Shown in pieces: positions 15,679-24,300 of a stretch of 33,325 nucleotides of DNA. The notes below the pieces were generated by a model. It was not told the origin of the DNA and made no database searches. It saw only the letters and a list, made by a program, of their open reading frames with translations. The stretch is from Ferruginibacter sp. GTDB lineage: Bacteria > Bacteroidota > Bacteroidia > Chitinophagales > Chitinophagaceae. The DNA is taken from positions 1-33,325 of the forward strand of contig JAGOAX010000019.1 in NCBI GenBank assembly GCA_017983695.1. The letters run 5' to 3'. The translations under genes were made by a program, and so were the position numbers. Position 1 is the first letter of the stretch. The number at the start of each line of letters is the position of its first letter.

Positions 15679-16173
15679 TTAATGATTCTGGCCTATACTT
15701 TCAATAACGTTATTAGCAATTAATTTATTAGCCTTTTTAGTTTTGTAGTAAAATATAATATTGATGATGCCTGTTGCCAGTGAAATAAATATAGCTGATA
15801 GAAAGAGAATATAAGGTTTAAACTGTTTTGATTTATACTGTTCTGAATTATTTACTAATGAAACTGCGGCAGCGATAAATATAAAAGCAATAATTACTAA
15901 CACAATTATTGTACATACCAGTATTACGCTGCTGTATTTTATTGCCCATCCGGAAGATGCCTGGTTTTCATTATTTGCTTTTGCAAGCTTAAGGCAAAGC
16001 AGATTAAACAGCAGGCAAACTGTATAAGAGAAAATTATACAAACTGCAATTACAGCAGTCATACTGTCTGGCCTACCCAAATTAGTAAGTGCAAAAAGCA
16101 TTAGTGCTACAAAACCTAAAGCAATAAAAGAATTGCTTATAAGCGATATTTTATATTGCAGCTTAATACCCAT
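15679..16173 (-). CDS. Four-helix membrane protein, start overlaps rarA
   Basis: 164 residues with four hydrophobic segments (about 8-30, 37-60, 78-107 and 120-142), ending in a short basic tail. I do not recognise the family. The start codon lies inside the end of rarA: the sequence ATGGGTATTAA contains both the ATG of this gene and, in another frame, the rarA stop, an 11-nt overlap. This suggests translational coupling to rarA. No functional link between a membrane protein and RarA is obvious, so the coupling may be incidental. Confidence 0.65.
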   Translation of the reverse strand: MGIKLQYKISLISNSFIALGFVALMLFALTNLGRPDSMTAVIAVCIIFSYTVCLLFNLLCLKLAKANNENQASSGWAIKYSSVILVCTIIVLVIIAFIFIAAAVSLVNNSEQYKSKQFKPYILFLSAIFISLATGIINIIFYYKTKKANKLIANNVIESIGQNH

Positions 16174-17428
16174 ATTTTTCTTTCCACAATTTTTTTAGAT
16201 GATTGCGTAATTCTTCTTCCCTTGCATTTTTTTCCGGCTCATAAAAGGAGGTGCCGCTTATTGTTGCAGGTAAATATTCCTGCGGAGAAAAATTGTTATC
16301 GTAATTGTGTGAGTACTCATAGTTTTTACCATAGCCTTCTTTCTTCATCAGTTTTGTTGGTGCATTGCGTATGTGTAATGGTACAGATAAATCGCCATGC
16401 TCCCTTACCGCACTCATGGCAGCACCAATAGCCACCGTGGCGCTATTACTTTTTGCACTGCTGGCTAAATAAATAGCGCACTGCGACAAAATTAATTGGC
16501 TTTCAGGATAACCAATTTTATTTACGGCTTCAAATGTGGCATTGGCTAACAGTAATGCATTGGGGTTGGCATTGCCAATATCTTCGCTTGCCAGTATCAG
16601 CATTCTTCGTGCTATAAATTTTACATCTTCGCCGCCGGCAATCATACGTGCTAAATAATAAACAGCTGCATTAGGGTCGCTGCCTCGAATTGATTTTATA
16701 AAAGCTGAAATGATATCATAATGCTGCTCACCTTTTTTGTCGTAGAGGGCAATGCGCTGCTGGGCAATTTCCATAACCGCAGCATCCGTTATCTCCGCAT
16801 CTTTTCCCAATGTATCTGTAACCAATTCTAAAAGATTCAGCAGTTTTCTTGCATCGCCTCCGGAAATATTGATGAGTGCTTCTGTTTCTTTAAGCTGAAT
16901 ATTTTTTGTTTTAAGTACCTCATCTGTTGCAATGGCATGCTGCAATAATGCAATCAAATCTTTTTCATCCAGCGCTTTTAAAATATATACCTGTGTACGG
17001 CTGAGCAAGGCGCTGTTTACTTCAAACGATGGATTTTCTGTTGTTGCTCCAATTAAAGTGATAATGCCTTTTTCCACCGCACCAAGCAGTGCATCCTGCT
17101 GGCCTTTGTTAAAGCGGTGTATTTCATCAATAAATAAAATTACGTTCTGTTGTTTTTTGGCAAGATCAATTACCTCCCTTACTTCTTTAACGCCGCTGCT
17201 AATGGCACTCAAAGTATAAAACGGAACTTGTAGCGTATTGGCAATAATATTGGCAATGGTGGTTTTGCCCACACCCGGCGGTCCCCATAAGATCATGCTG
17301 GGTACTTTGCCCTGCTCGATGGCTTTGCGTAAAATGCTGCCTTTGCCGGTAAGGTGCTGCTGGCCCACCAGATCATCTAAAGTGTTGGGGCGCAGGCGTT
17401 CGGCTAATGGGGGATAATTATTCACCAT
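16163..17428 (-). CDS. rarA: Replication-associated recombination protein A (MgsA/RarA), AAA+ ATPase
   Basis: Clamp-loader-like AAA+ ATPase acting at stalled replication forks. The 421 residues show LAERLRPNTLDDLVGQQHL (8-26), Walker A GPPGVGKT (49-56), Walker B ILFIDEIHRF (97-106), sensor-1 GATTENPSF and the arginine-finger region LLSRTQVYIL. The C-terminal tetramerisation part includes KSIRGSDPNAAVYYLARM and ASEDIGNANP, both specific for the RarA/WRNIP1 family. It starts 33 nt after the aspS terminator. It probably has a promoter within the aspS-rarA gap or uses read-through. Confidence 0.96.
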   Translation of the reverse strand: MVNNYPPLAERLRPNTLDDLVGQQHLTGKGSILRKAIEQGKVPSMILWGPPGVGKTTIANIIANTLQVPFYTLSAISSGVKEVREVIDLAKKQQNVILFIDEIHRFNKGQQDALLGAVEKGIITLIGATTENPSFEVNSALLSRTQVYILKALDEKDLIALLQHAIATDEVLKTKNIQLKETEALINISGGDARKLLNLLELVTDTLGKDAEITDAAVMEIAQQRIALYDKKGEQHYDIISAFIKSIRGSDPNAAVYYLARMIAGGEDVKFIARRMLILASEDIGNANPNALLLANATFEAVNKIGYPESQLILSQCAIYLASSAKSNSATVAIGAAMSAVREHGDLSVPLHIRNAPTKLMKKEGYGKNYEYSHNYDNNFSPQEYLPATISGTSFYEPEKNAREEELRNHLKKLWKEKYGY

Positions 17429-17461
17429 TCAAAATTGAAGAAAAAAATCAGTGTTATAAAA

Positions 17462-17491
17462 AATAAAAACTGCCGGGAACACTCCGGCAGT
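17462..17491 (-). terminator. Intrinsic terminator of aspS
   Basis: ACTGCCGG (17484-17491 on the minus strand) pairs with CCGGCAGT (17469-17476) around a short loop, then TTTTTATTTTT. It lies 46 nt after the aspS stop and separates it from rarA. Confidence 0.85.
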
Positions 17492-17496
17492 AAAAT

Positions 17497-17534
17497 ATCT
17501 GTGTCAATCAGTTAAATCCGTTTCATCAGCGTTC
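17497..17534. repeat. Low-complexity repeat of a Bacteroidota intergenic type
   Basis: The minus strand reads ACGCTGATGAAACGGATTTA, then ACTGATTGACACAGAT: an internally repetitive string (GATGAAACGGATT / ACTGATTGACACAGAT). I recall near-identical strings between genes in many Bacteroidota genomes. It directly follows the aspS stop. Family membership is from memory. Confidence 0.4.
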
Positions 17535-17536
17535 TA

Positions 17537-19384
17537 TCATCCCTTCAAATCCAGCTTTATCTGTAATTCCTCAAATTGTTTATCGTCAATAGTACTTGGC
17601 GCATCGATCATTACATCACGGCCACTATTATTTTTAGGGAAGGCGATAAAATCACGTATGCTTTCGCTGCCGCCTAAAATAGCACATAACCTGTCGAAAC
17701 CAAAAGCAAGACCACCATGCGGCGGTGCCCCATATTCAAAAGCACCTAGCAAGAAACCGAATTTATGTTGTTGCTCTTCGGCATCCATACCCAGGGCAGC
17801 AAACATTTTTTCCTGCAATTCCCGTTGAAAAATACGGATAGAGCCGCCACCAACTTCATTGCCATTTAACACCATATCATAAGCATTCGCTTTAATACCG
17901 GCGTAAGGATGTTCCAGATATTTATCTAAATTTTCCACCTTGGGGCTATTGTTTATCATTATATCAACATCAGATGGTTTGGGGCTTGTAAAAGGATGAT
18001 GCCTTGCCACCCAGCGTCCGGCACCACCGCCATCCTGATCTTCCAACGCAAATTCAAATAGCGGAAAATCTAATACCCACAGTAATTTGAATTCCTCTTT
18101 TTTACGCATGCCCAGTTTATCAGCCATAAACATTCTCAGGTCGCTGATCGATTTTCTTGTTTTTTCTTCTGCACCGGCTAAAATTAAAATTAAGTCGCCG
18201 GCTTTTGCGTTGGCTGCAGCGGCAATGGCAGAAAGTTTTTCTTCGCTATAAAATTTATCTACACTGCTTTTAAAAGTACCATCGGCATTGCATTTAATAA
18301 ATACCAATCCTTTCATACCTATCTGCGGACGCTTTACCCATTCTGTTAATTCATCGGTTTGTTTACGGGTATATTCGCTGCAGCCGGGTATTGCAATGGC
18401 TACAACAGTTTCGGCATCATCAAAAACACCAAAGTTTGCACTATCAATTAAGGCAGACAGGCTTTCTTTGGTTGTGAAAGTATGTGCCGGAAATTTAAGG
18501 TTACATATTTTAATATCGAAACGGATATCCGGCTTATCGTTACCATAATTCCACATGGCTTCTTCCCAGGTAATGCGCTGTACAGTTTCGGTGTAATCAA
18601 TATTTTTTACATCTTTAAAAATGCGTTTTACCAAACCTTCAAACATATTCAAAATATCTTCCTGCTCCACAAAACACATTTCGCAATCTATTTGTGTAAA
18701 CTCGGGCTGGCGGTCGGCACGTAAGTCTTCATCTCTAAAGCATTTTACAATTTGATAGTAGCGGTCGTAACCACTTACCATTAATAACTGTTTAAATGTT
18801 TGCGGACTTTGTGGCAATGCATAAAACTGGCCGGCATTCATTCTGCTCGGCACCACAAAATCCCTTGCACCTTCCGGCGTACTTTTAATTAAAAAAGGTG
18901 TTTCAATATCCATGAAATTATTTTCGTGCAAATAATTCCTGGTGCTGCGGCCAACAGCATAACGCAGCTCTAAATTTTTCTTTACAATATTTCTTCTTAA
19001 ATCTAAATAGCGGTATTTCATCCGCAGCTCATCACCTCCATCGGTATCATCCTGTATCGAAAATGGCGGAACTGCCGATTTGTTTAGTATTTTAAATTCA
19101 CTGACTACAATTTCTATTTCGCCGGTTGGTATATTGGCGTTTTTGCTGCTGCGTTCATTTACTTTCCCGGTGGCCTGCAATACAAACTCCCTTCCCAATG
19201 GATTGGCTTCTAATAAACCATTTAAACTTTCGGAGAATAATAATTGGGTAATACCGTAGCGGTCCCTTAAATCAACAAAGGTTATACTGCCAAATTTACG
19301 AACGGTTTGTACCCATCCGGCAAGGGTAACTTGTGTGTTTGCATCGGTCAGTCTTAATTCGCCGCAGGTATGAGAACGGTACAT
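17537..19384 (-). CDS. aspS: Aspartyl-tRNA synthetase
   Basis: Class II synthetase charging tRNA-Asp. The 615 residues are a little longer than typical bacterial AspRS (about 590). The N-terminal OB-fold anticodon domain (1-105) includes VTLAGWVQTVRKFGSITFVD. Motif 1 is near 145-165, motif 2 is FRDEDLRADRQPEFTQID (216-233), and a bacterial GAD insertion follows (about 300-420). Motif 3 is GGLAFGFDRLCAIL near the C-terminus. All catalytic motifs are intact. A TTG-N20-TATATTTG promoter lies about 130 nt upstream and a strong terminator follows, so it is probably a single-gene transcript. The leader carries a dispersed repeat (19449-19475). Confidence 0.97.
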   Translation of the reverse strand: MYRSHTCGELRLTDANTQVTLAGWVQTVRKFGSITFVDLRDRYGITQLLFSESLNGLLEANPLGREFVLQATGKVNERSSKNANIPTGEIEIVVSEFKILNKSAVPPFSIQDDTDGGDELRMKYRYLDLRRNIVKKNLELRYAVGRSTRNYLHENNFMDIETPFLIKSTPEGARDFVVPSRMNAGQFYALPQSPQTFKQLLMVSGYDRYYQIVKCFRDEDLRADRQPEFTQIDCEMCFVEQEDILNMFEGLVKRIFKDVKNIDYTETVQRITWEEAMWNYGNDKPDIRFDIKICNLKFPAHTFTTKESLSALIDSANFGVFDDAETVVAIAIPGCSEYTRKQTDELTEWVKRPQIGMKGLVFIKCNADGTFKSSVDKFYSEEKLSAIAAAANAKAGDLILILAGAEEKTRKSISDLRMFMADKLGMRKKEEFKLLWVLDFPLFEFALEDQDGGGAGRWVARHHPFTSPKPSDVDIMINNSPKVENLDKYLEHPYAGIKANAYDMVLNGNEVGGGSIRIFQRELQEKMFAALGMDAEEQQHKFGFLLGAFEYGAPPHGGLAFGFDRLCAILGGSESIRDFIAFPKNNSGRDVMIDAPSTIDDKQFEELQIKLDLKG

Positions 19385-19448
19385 TTTTTAATTATAAGTT
19401 ATGAGTTATAAATGATGAGTTTTTTGTTGAGCCAGCGGCCGTACCTTG

Positions 19449-19475
19449 ATGGGGCGGCAGTGGCGACGCTCCGTT
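19449..19475. repeat. Dispersed 27-nt repeat, family B copy 1
   Basis: Matches 29805-29831 with two mismatches over 27 nt; the fully shared core is AGTGGCGACGCTCCGTT. Both copies are also near the string CCTTGATGGGGC. This copy lies in the aspS leader, downstream of its promoter. Confidence 0.65.
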
Positions 19476-19511
19476 CAAATTTTGTACTGCTATGAGCGCT
19501 TTTTCAGGCGG

Positions 19512-19542
19512 CAAATATACGGAAAACATGAAGGGTTAACAA
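19512..19542 (-). promoter_or_regulatory. aspS promoter
   Basis: Minus strand: TTG (19540-19542), 20 nt, TATATTTG (19512-19519), a full match to the Bacteroidota TAnnTTTG consensus at good spacing. The leader to the aspS ATG is about 120 nt. Confidence 0.75.
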
Positions 19543-19616
19543 TACTGATTTCATTCATATTCAGACTTGTCAACCACATCAGAGATAAGTTAAAGTATTA
19601 TTTGTAACTTAACTAA

Positions 19617-20771
19617 ATGTTTGAATCAATCTTAATAAGACCTAATCAAAGTAAAAAACATCCTATAGACTTCGGCCAGTTAATTGAAAACTTGTTCTTT
19701 TATAAAAAAACTATAGCTCATTTAGGGCGTAATGAGATTAAAGGATTATTTGATTTAGCTGATGTCGAGGTTCTTGAACAATTGCTCGAGTTACCTTCAC
19801 TTTCCATTTATTTTAATAATTCATTTACGGCAATAGGAAATGAAAATGATATAAGATTTGTAGATAGTATCGGTTTAGCTAATCTTGATATTGAAAAGGA
19901 GTTATACGAAGAGAGTTTCAGACACCGAAATGATAAATCGAAAAGTAAAAAATTTTCTAAAAAACTTTCACGATTAATAAAAGAATATGAATTACCTAAA
20001 AATTTTAATAAAACCTTAAATGAACAATTAAAGGATGAAGGTTTTAGGAACAAGGTATTGAAAGAGACTATTGTCGAATATCAACCTGAATTAAGTGGAA
20101 GGATTAACGATCTCAAATATGAGATAGAGTTTATTGACGAATACAATTTTAAGATTAATTCAAATTTTGATACAATTGGTTTCGATGAAAAAAAAGTAAC
20201 AATCGATTCGCCAATATTAGCCTTAATAAATGCATGTGAAGATATACAGGTAATGTCAGAGTTTAACTCTGAAATTTCTTTGCCAGAATTTAATTCATCA
20301 ATAGTTCGTCTTAAAGTTGATTCAATTTTAAATAAAAGTAAAAAATCTCAAAGAGAAATAGAAGTATTTACCCATTTTGCATTTAATGAATCATGGGCTT
20401 TAAGAGAAGCAATCAATAAAAAGCAAATCCATGTTAAAGCTGCGTTACAAATTTTAAAGAAAGGGGAAAAATATAAAGAATGGTTGCAGGGAGTGCCAGA
20501 AAATTCCAATTTAATGCTGGAATATGTTGAGAAAGTTGAAGAAAGGACAGTTCTGGAATACTTGCCTTTAAAAGCTATCAGATTTTATTTATTTAATGGA
20601 ATAGGAGCTATTCTTTCAGAAATTAAACCCGAAGTAGGCATCCCGTTAACTGTTGCTGCAAATGCATTTAATGACTTCGTTTTAGACAATATTGGGAGAA
20701 AGTGGAAACCCAATCAGTTTATTGAAGGTGAACTCCGCCCTCTTGTACAAAATCGCAGGTTACTTGATTAA
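19617..20771 (+). CDS. Unrecognised 384-residue protein, lone plus-strand gene
   Basis: I do not recognise this protein. It is soluble-looking and rich in Lys, Glu, Asn and Ile. Residues about 100-150 are strongly charged and helical (SKSKKFSKKLSRLIKEYELP, then FNKTLNEQLKDEGF). The middle (170-260) has mixed strands. The C-terminal part has FTHFAFNESWALREAINKKQ, a basic helix LQILKKGEKYKEW and a hydrophobic segment IPLTVAANAFNDFVLDNIG near 342-360. No signal peptide or nuclease, ATPase or HTH motif is evident. It is the only plus-strand gene between uvrA and 27764. Its AT-rich third positions and its isolation from any operon suggest horizontal acquisition. Codon use and length support a real gene. 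Confidence 0.8.
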   Translation: MFESILIRPNQSKKHPIDFGQLIENLFFYKKTIAHLGRNEIKGLFDLADVEVLEQLLELPSLSIYFNNSFTAIGNENDIRFVDSIGLANLDIEKELYEESFRHRNDKSKSKKFSKKLSRLIKEYELPKNFNKTLNEQLKDEGFRNKVLKETIVEYQPELSGRINDLKYEIEFIDEYNFKINSNFDTIGFDEKKVTIDSPILALINACEDIQVMSEFNSEISLPEFNSSIVRLKVDSILNKSKKSQREIEVFTHFAFNESWALREAINKKQIHVKAALQILKKGEKYKEWLQGVPENSNLMLEYVEKVEERTVLEYLPLKAIRFYLFNGIGAILSEIKPEVGIPLTVAANAFNDFVLDNIGRKWKPNQFIEGELRPLVQNRRLLD

Positions 20772-20881
20772 TTACTATTTGAGAAACAACTTATACTTCG
20801 ATAAAAGCTAAATAAAGAGATATTAGTACAAGTGAGTGACACAACGATGCTGAATATTGCTTAAATGCCCGTTCCAAAAAA

Positions 20882-21235
20882 CTACATTGTTTCCACCACA
20901 TTTTTATGCCTTGGCCGCCAGATAAGATAATAGTAAGCCAGGAAAAGTAAACCGATGCAAAAAGGTATCATTGAAGTTTGTTTGCCGGTTAACCCAAAGA
21001 GGAGTATTGTTTCATCAAAGCCAAAAAATTCGCTGATCATCCAAAAGCTGTTGGCGCTTATCCAGAAAACGATGGCGAAGTTGTGGCAGACCTCACTCAT
21101 AAAATTTTTGTTTTTAAAAGCGATCCAGATGGCAATGGCCAGTGTAGGAATAACCATAATGATGCCGAGTGGTTTCCATACCATGCACCAGCTAATATCT
21201 TTAAACAACCAGAATACAATGTGCAGGTTCTCCAT
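20882..21235 (-). CDS. Small conserved-looking membrane protein
   Basis: About 117 residues from the ATG at 21235, giving MENLHIVFWLFKDISWCMVW. The frame stays open to 21355 with another ATG at 21280, but that region is repeat DNA and yields an unlikely polar leader. Three or four hydrophobic segments (VFWLFKDISWCMVW, LGIIMVIPTLAIAIWIAF, FAIVFWISANSFWMISEFFG, MIPFCIGLLFLAYYYLIW) end in RPRHKNVVETM. Trp and Phe are unusually frequent. I recall similar proteins in Bacteroidota but no function. It lies downstream of the alpha-2-macroglobulin gene on the same strand, separated by the 21285-21384 repeats. Confidence 0.7.
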   Translation of the reverse strand: MENLHIVFWLFKDISWCMVWKPLGIIMVIPTLAIAIWIAFKNKNFMSEVCHNFAIVFWISANSFWMISEFFGFDETILLFGLTGKQTSMIPFCIGLLFLAYYYLIWRPRHKNVVETM

Positions 21236-21284
21236 TTTTCTAAAACGAAGAGAGATGGAATAGTTTTGTTCTGTAGGCATGTTC

Positions 21285-21384
21285 ACGAATTTTGTGTGAT
21301 TACACAAATTACACGAATTACTGTAAATAAAAACACGAATTGACGGTGAAATCAATTCGTGTAATTCATTTTAATTCGTGTAAT
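21285..21384. repeat. Cluster of AATTCGTGTAAT repeats with a perfect hairpin
   Basis: AATTCGTGTAAT occurs directly at 21355-21366 and 21373-21384 and inverted at 21308-21319. ACACGAATTGA (21333-21343) and TCAATTCGTGT (21352-21362) form a perfect 11-bp hairpin with an 8-nt loop, and TGTGT-GATT-ACACA lies nearby. The hairpin could act after the alpha-2-macroglobulin gene, but no T-run follows. Confidence 0.65.
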
Positions 21385-21389
21385 AAAGT

Positions 21390-24300
21390 TTATTCCACAT
21401 TCACCCTTATCCCCTCGCTATGGCTTGTAAATTCCGGTGCATACATACATTGTATTGTGGTAATACCATTACTGAAATTACCTGCGTGGGTAACAAATAG
21501 GGGATATTCAAAAACATAAGTGCCGCGGTTTAACCACCCAAAAAAGAAATTGGTGCTGGCATCTTTAGTGCTTTCGTAGTAACCTAAACCGCCCTGGTAT
21601 TTATATTGGCTGATCACATTCACTGGTTCCATGCAGGCAGCCCTCATATCTTTCATGTGTACGTATTCCATATCTCTGTCCACTTTTAATTCTATACGCA
21701 CTTTTACCTTGTCGCCGATTTTTAATTTTGCGTTATTGGCCAATGCTTCCAGTATCGGGCCTTTGTCTGTATTTCTTTCAATGAATAATTGTTTTTTCAA
21801 TTTTAATGGTGTTTCGGCAGCAGTAATTTTATCCAGGTCTTCAAAGTATTGCCAGTAAACTGAGCCCCAGCTTGTGGCAGTTTGGTTTAGGGGTTTAGAA
21901 GTTGAGGGGTTTAGGCTTACCGAAATATTGCCCATCTCAGATTTTACTTTTGCTCCTTCAATTCTTTTTTTGAAATAACCGGTACCGGCTTCAGTTGCAT
22001 CATCTGTGCTTTTAATTGTTGTGCTGCCTAAATTAATGACCACTTCCTTTTCTTCGGCCAACCAATTACTTCCCCCTAATAATAAAGCATAGCATGCTTC
22101 GGCAGTTGCCTTAGTGGTTTTCCAGTTTTGTGTTTGCTTTTGTTTTAGCAGCCATGTTTTTAAATCATCAACTGTGGTGGTATTTTTATCAATATCAGTA
22201 AATGCTTCAATCATCATGGCCTGGCTTTCTATTGGAGCCTGGTGCCAGTAGTAGCCGCCGGTTGTCCATTCCTTCCAGTACATGCCCATCTCTTCTTTAT
22301 TGATTGAATTTTCTTTTAAAGATTTAATGATGGCTTTTGGCGTAGTGGCATCTTTACTGCGGTGCAGTGCCAGTGCAATCATGGCCTGCATGTATTTACT
22401 GTTGGTCAACCAATATTTTTGTGATTGGCCTTTGTAATAATTAAACGCTGTTGTTGACGCCTCTACAATTTTATATTCGCTGAAAAAGCTGCGCATGTAT
22501 AAATACTGGATGGCAGTACTGCTTAAATTATTATTTTTTAAAACAGCTTTATAGCGGATCAGGTTATCGTAATCTTCTTTTATTTTTTTATCGAGATAAA
22601 CAATGGCTTTATCAACAACAGGTTTTATTTTTTGATAAGTATCACCATTTAACGCATTCAGTTTACGCAAATGGCCAATACCGGTGATGATGTATTGGGT
22701 TATATACCTGTCGTCGGGGCCACCTTTAAACCAAACAAAACCGCCATTGCTGCTTTGCATTGCTTTCAGTTTGTTCAATGCTTTTTCCATTTCACCACTC
22801 ATCTTCACCATATCAAATAACAGCGCTATATTTTTCTTTTGCTGGTTTTCGTTTTGTGCAGCCAGTACCCAGGGGGTTTCCTGCAATAAAGCTGCTTTCA
22901 ATTCTTCATTTTTTTGCAGGTTAGATAATAACGCAGCAGTATCAATATTTTTCCATTTTTCAAAAACGCTTTTAATTTTTGGTGTGCTGTTGCTGATGAA
23001 TGTTGCTAACACGTTAGCGTAATAACGATTAAAAGTTTGCTCTGCACACTCGTAAGGATACTCCATTAAATAAGGTAATGCCTGTACAGCATACCATGCA
23101 GGATTGCTGGTGTATTCGACAGTAACGGCATGATTAGTTAAGCTTGTACTGTTACCGCTGTTCAATAATTTATCAAACTTAAATGCTTTTGTGGTTTGAT
23201 TGCGCAGGTTAAGCGGCATACTCTCCGTAACCAGCATGCGGTTGGTTAAAACAGGCAGCGCCATTTCTTCGCCATCACTGGCATTGTTTGTTTTAGCAAC
23301 AATGCGGTAAGTCATTGCACTGTTAAAATTTAAAGGAATTTCTATAGGGAATTTTACTGCAAAACTTTGCCCTGCTGCAATACTGAAATCTTGAGTGGTT
23401 TGCATATTTTTAAACCAGCCATCAACCGGTTTGTTGGTAGCTGCATCAAGCAATTCCAATTGTGCAGTACCGCTAACTTCGCCTTCGCTAAGGTTTACAA
23501 TTTTAGCGCTGAATTCCATCTTATCTCCCTCACGTAAAAAGCGTGGCGCATTGGGTTGCACCATTAATGGTTTTTGGGTGATTATATTTTTTGTGCTGTA
23601 ACCGCTTGCCAGGTCTTTGGTATGTGCCAGCGTCAGCAGTTTCCATTGCGTTAATGCTTCAGGTAAAATAGCGCTAAAACTTACGTTACCATTCTCATCT
23701 GTTTGCAAATCGGGGAAGAAGAAAGCGGTTTCGTTAAAATTTTTACGGATTTGAACAGGCTTGTCCGCTTCATCTTCAATTTTTAAAAAAGGAACTGCCG
23801 AAGTAATGACTTCTACTTTTTTGTCAACAACTCTGCCTGCAACTTTTGTTTTGGTTTCTGAAGTAGCGAATGCATAACTAACATCAGGATTCATATCATG
23901 TTGCACGGAAGGTGCAGCCATAGAAGCTTGTCCTCTTATTCTTATTTCATTACCTGCACCATTCCTGTAATAATCTACACCTCTTGACCATGCAAAAACT
24001 TCGCCTTCGTTATTAGAATTTTTAAAGCCTAACCTGTCATATGATTTTTCAATTGCTCCTGCATAATCATTTTCATAATTATTATGTTCTTCACTCTCTA
24101 CTTTATTAAAACCATTTTCATTCCAGTTAACGGTATTGTATAAACCCGGCCAAATGTTTAACCTGTTCCAGTTATGTGGTTTAAACTGGTCTAAAGAGGC
24201 ATCATACATACCGGCCAGCATTTCTGCTGCAACTTTTTCTCCTTTGCTGCCGGTAATTTTTACGGTCCATTTTTCGTTGGCACCGGGTAATAATTTATCA

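Noticed and set aside
21285..21384. Possible CRISPR array
   Set aside because: Copies are short (12 nt), in mixed orientation and irregularly spaced, with no cas genes nearby.
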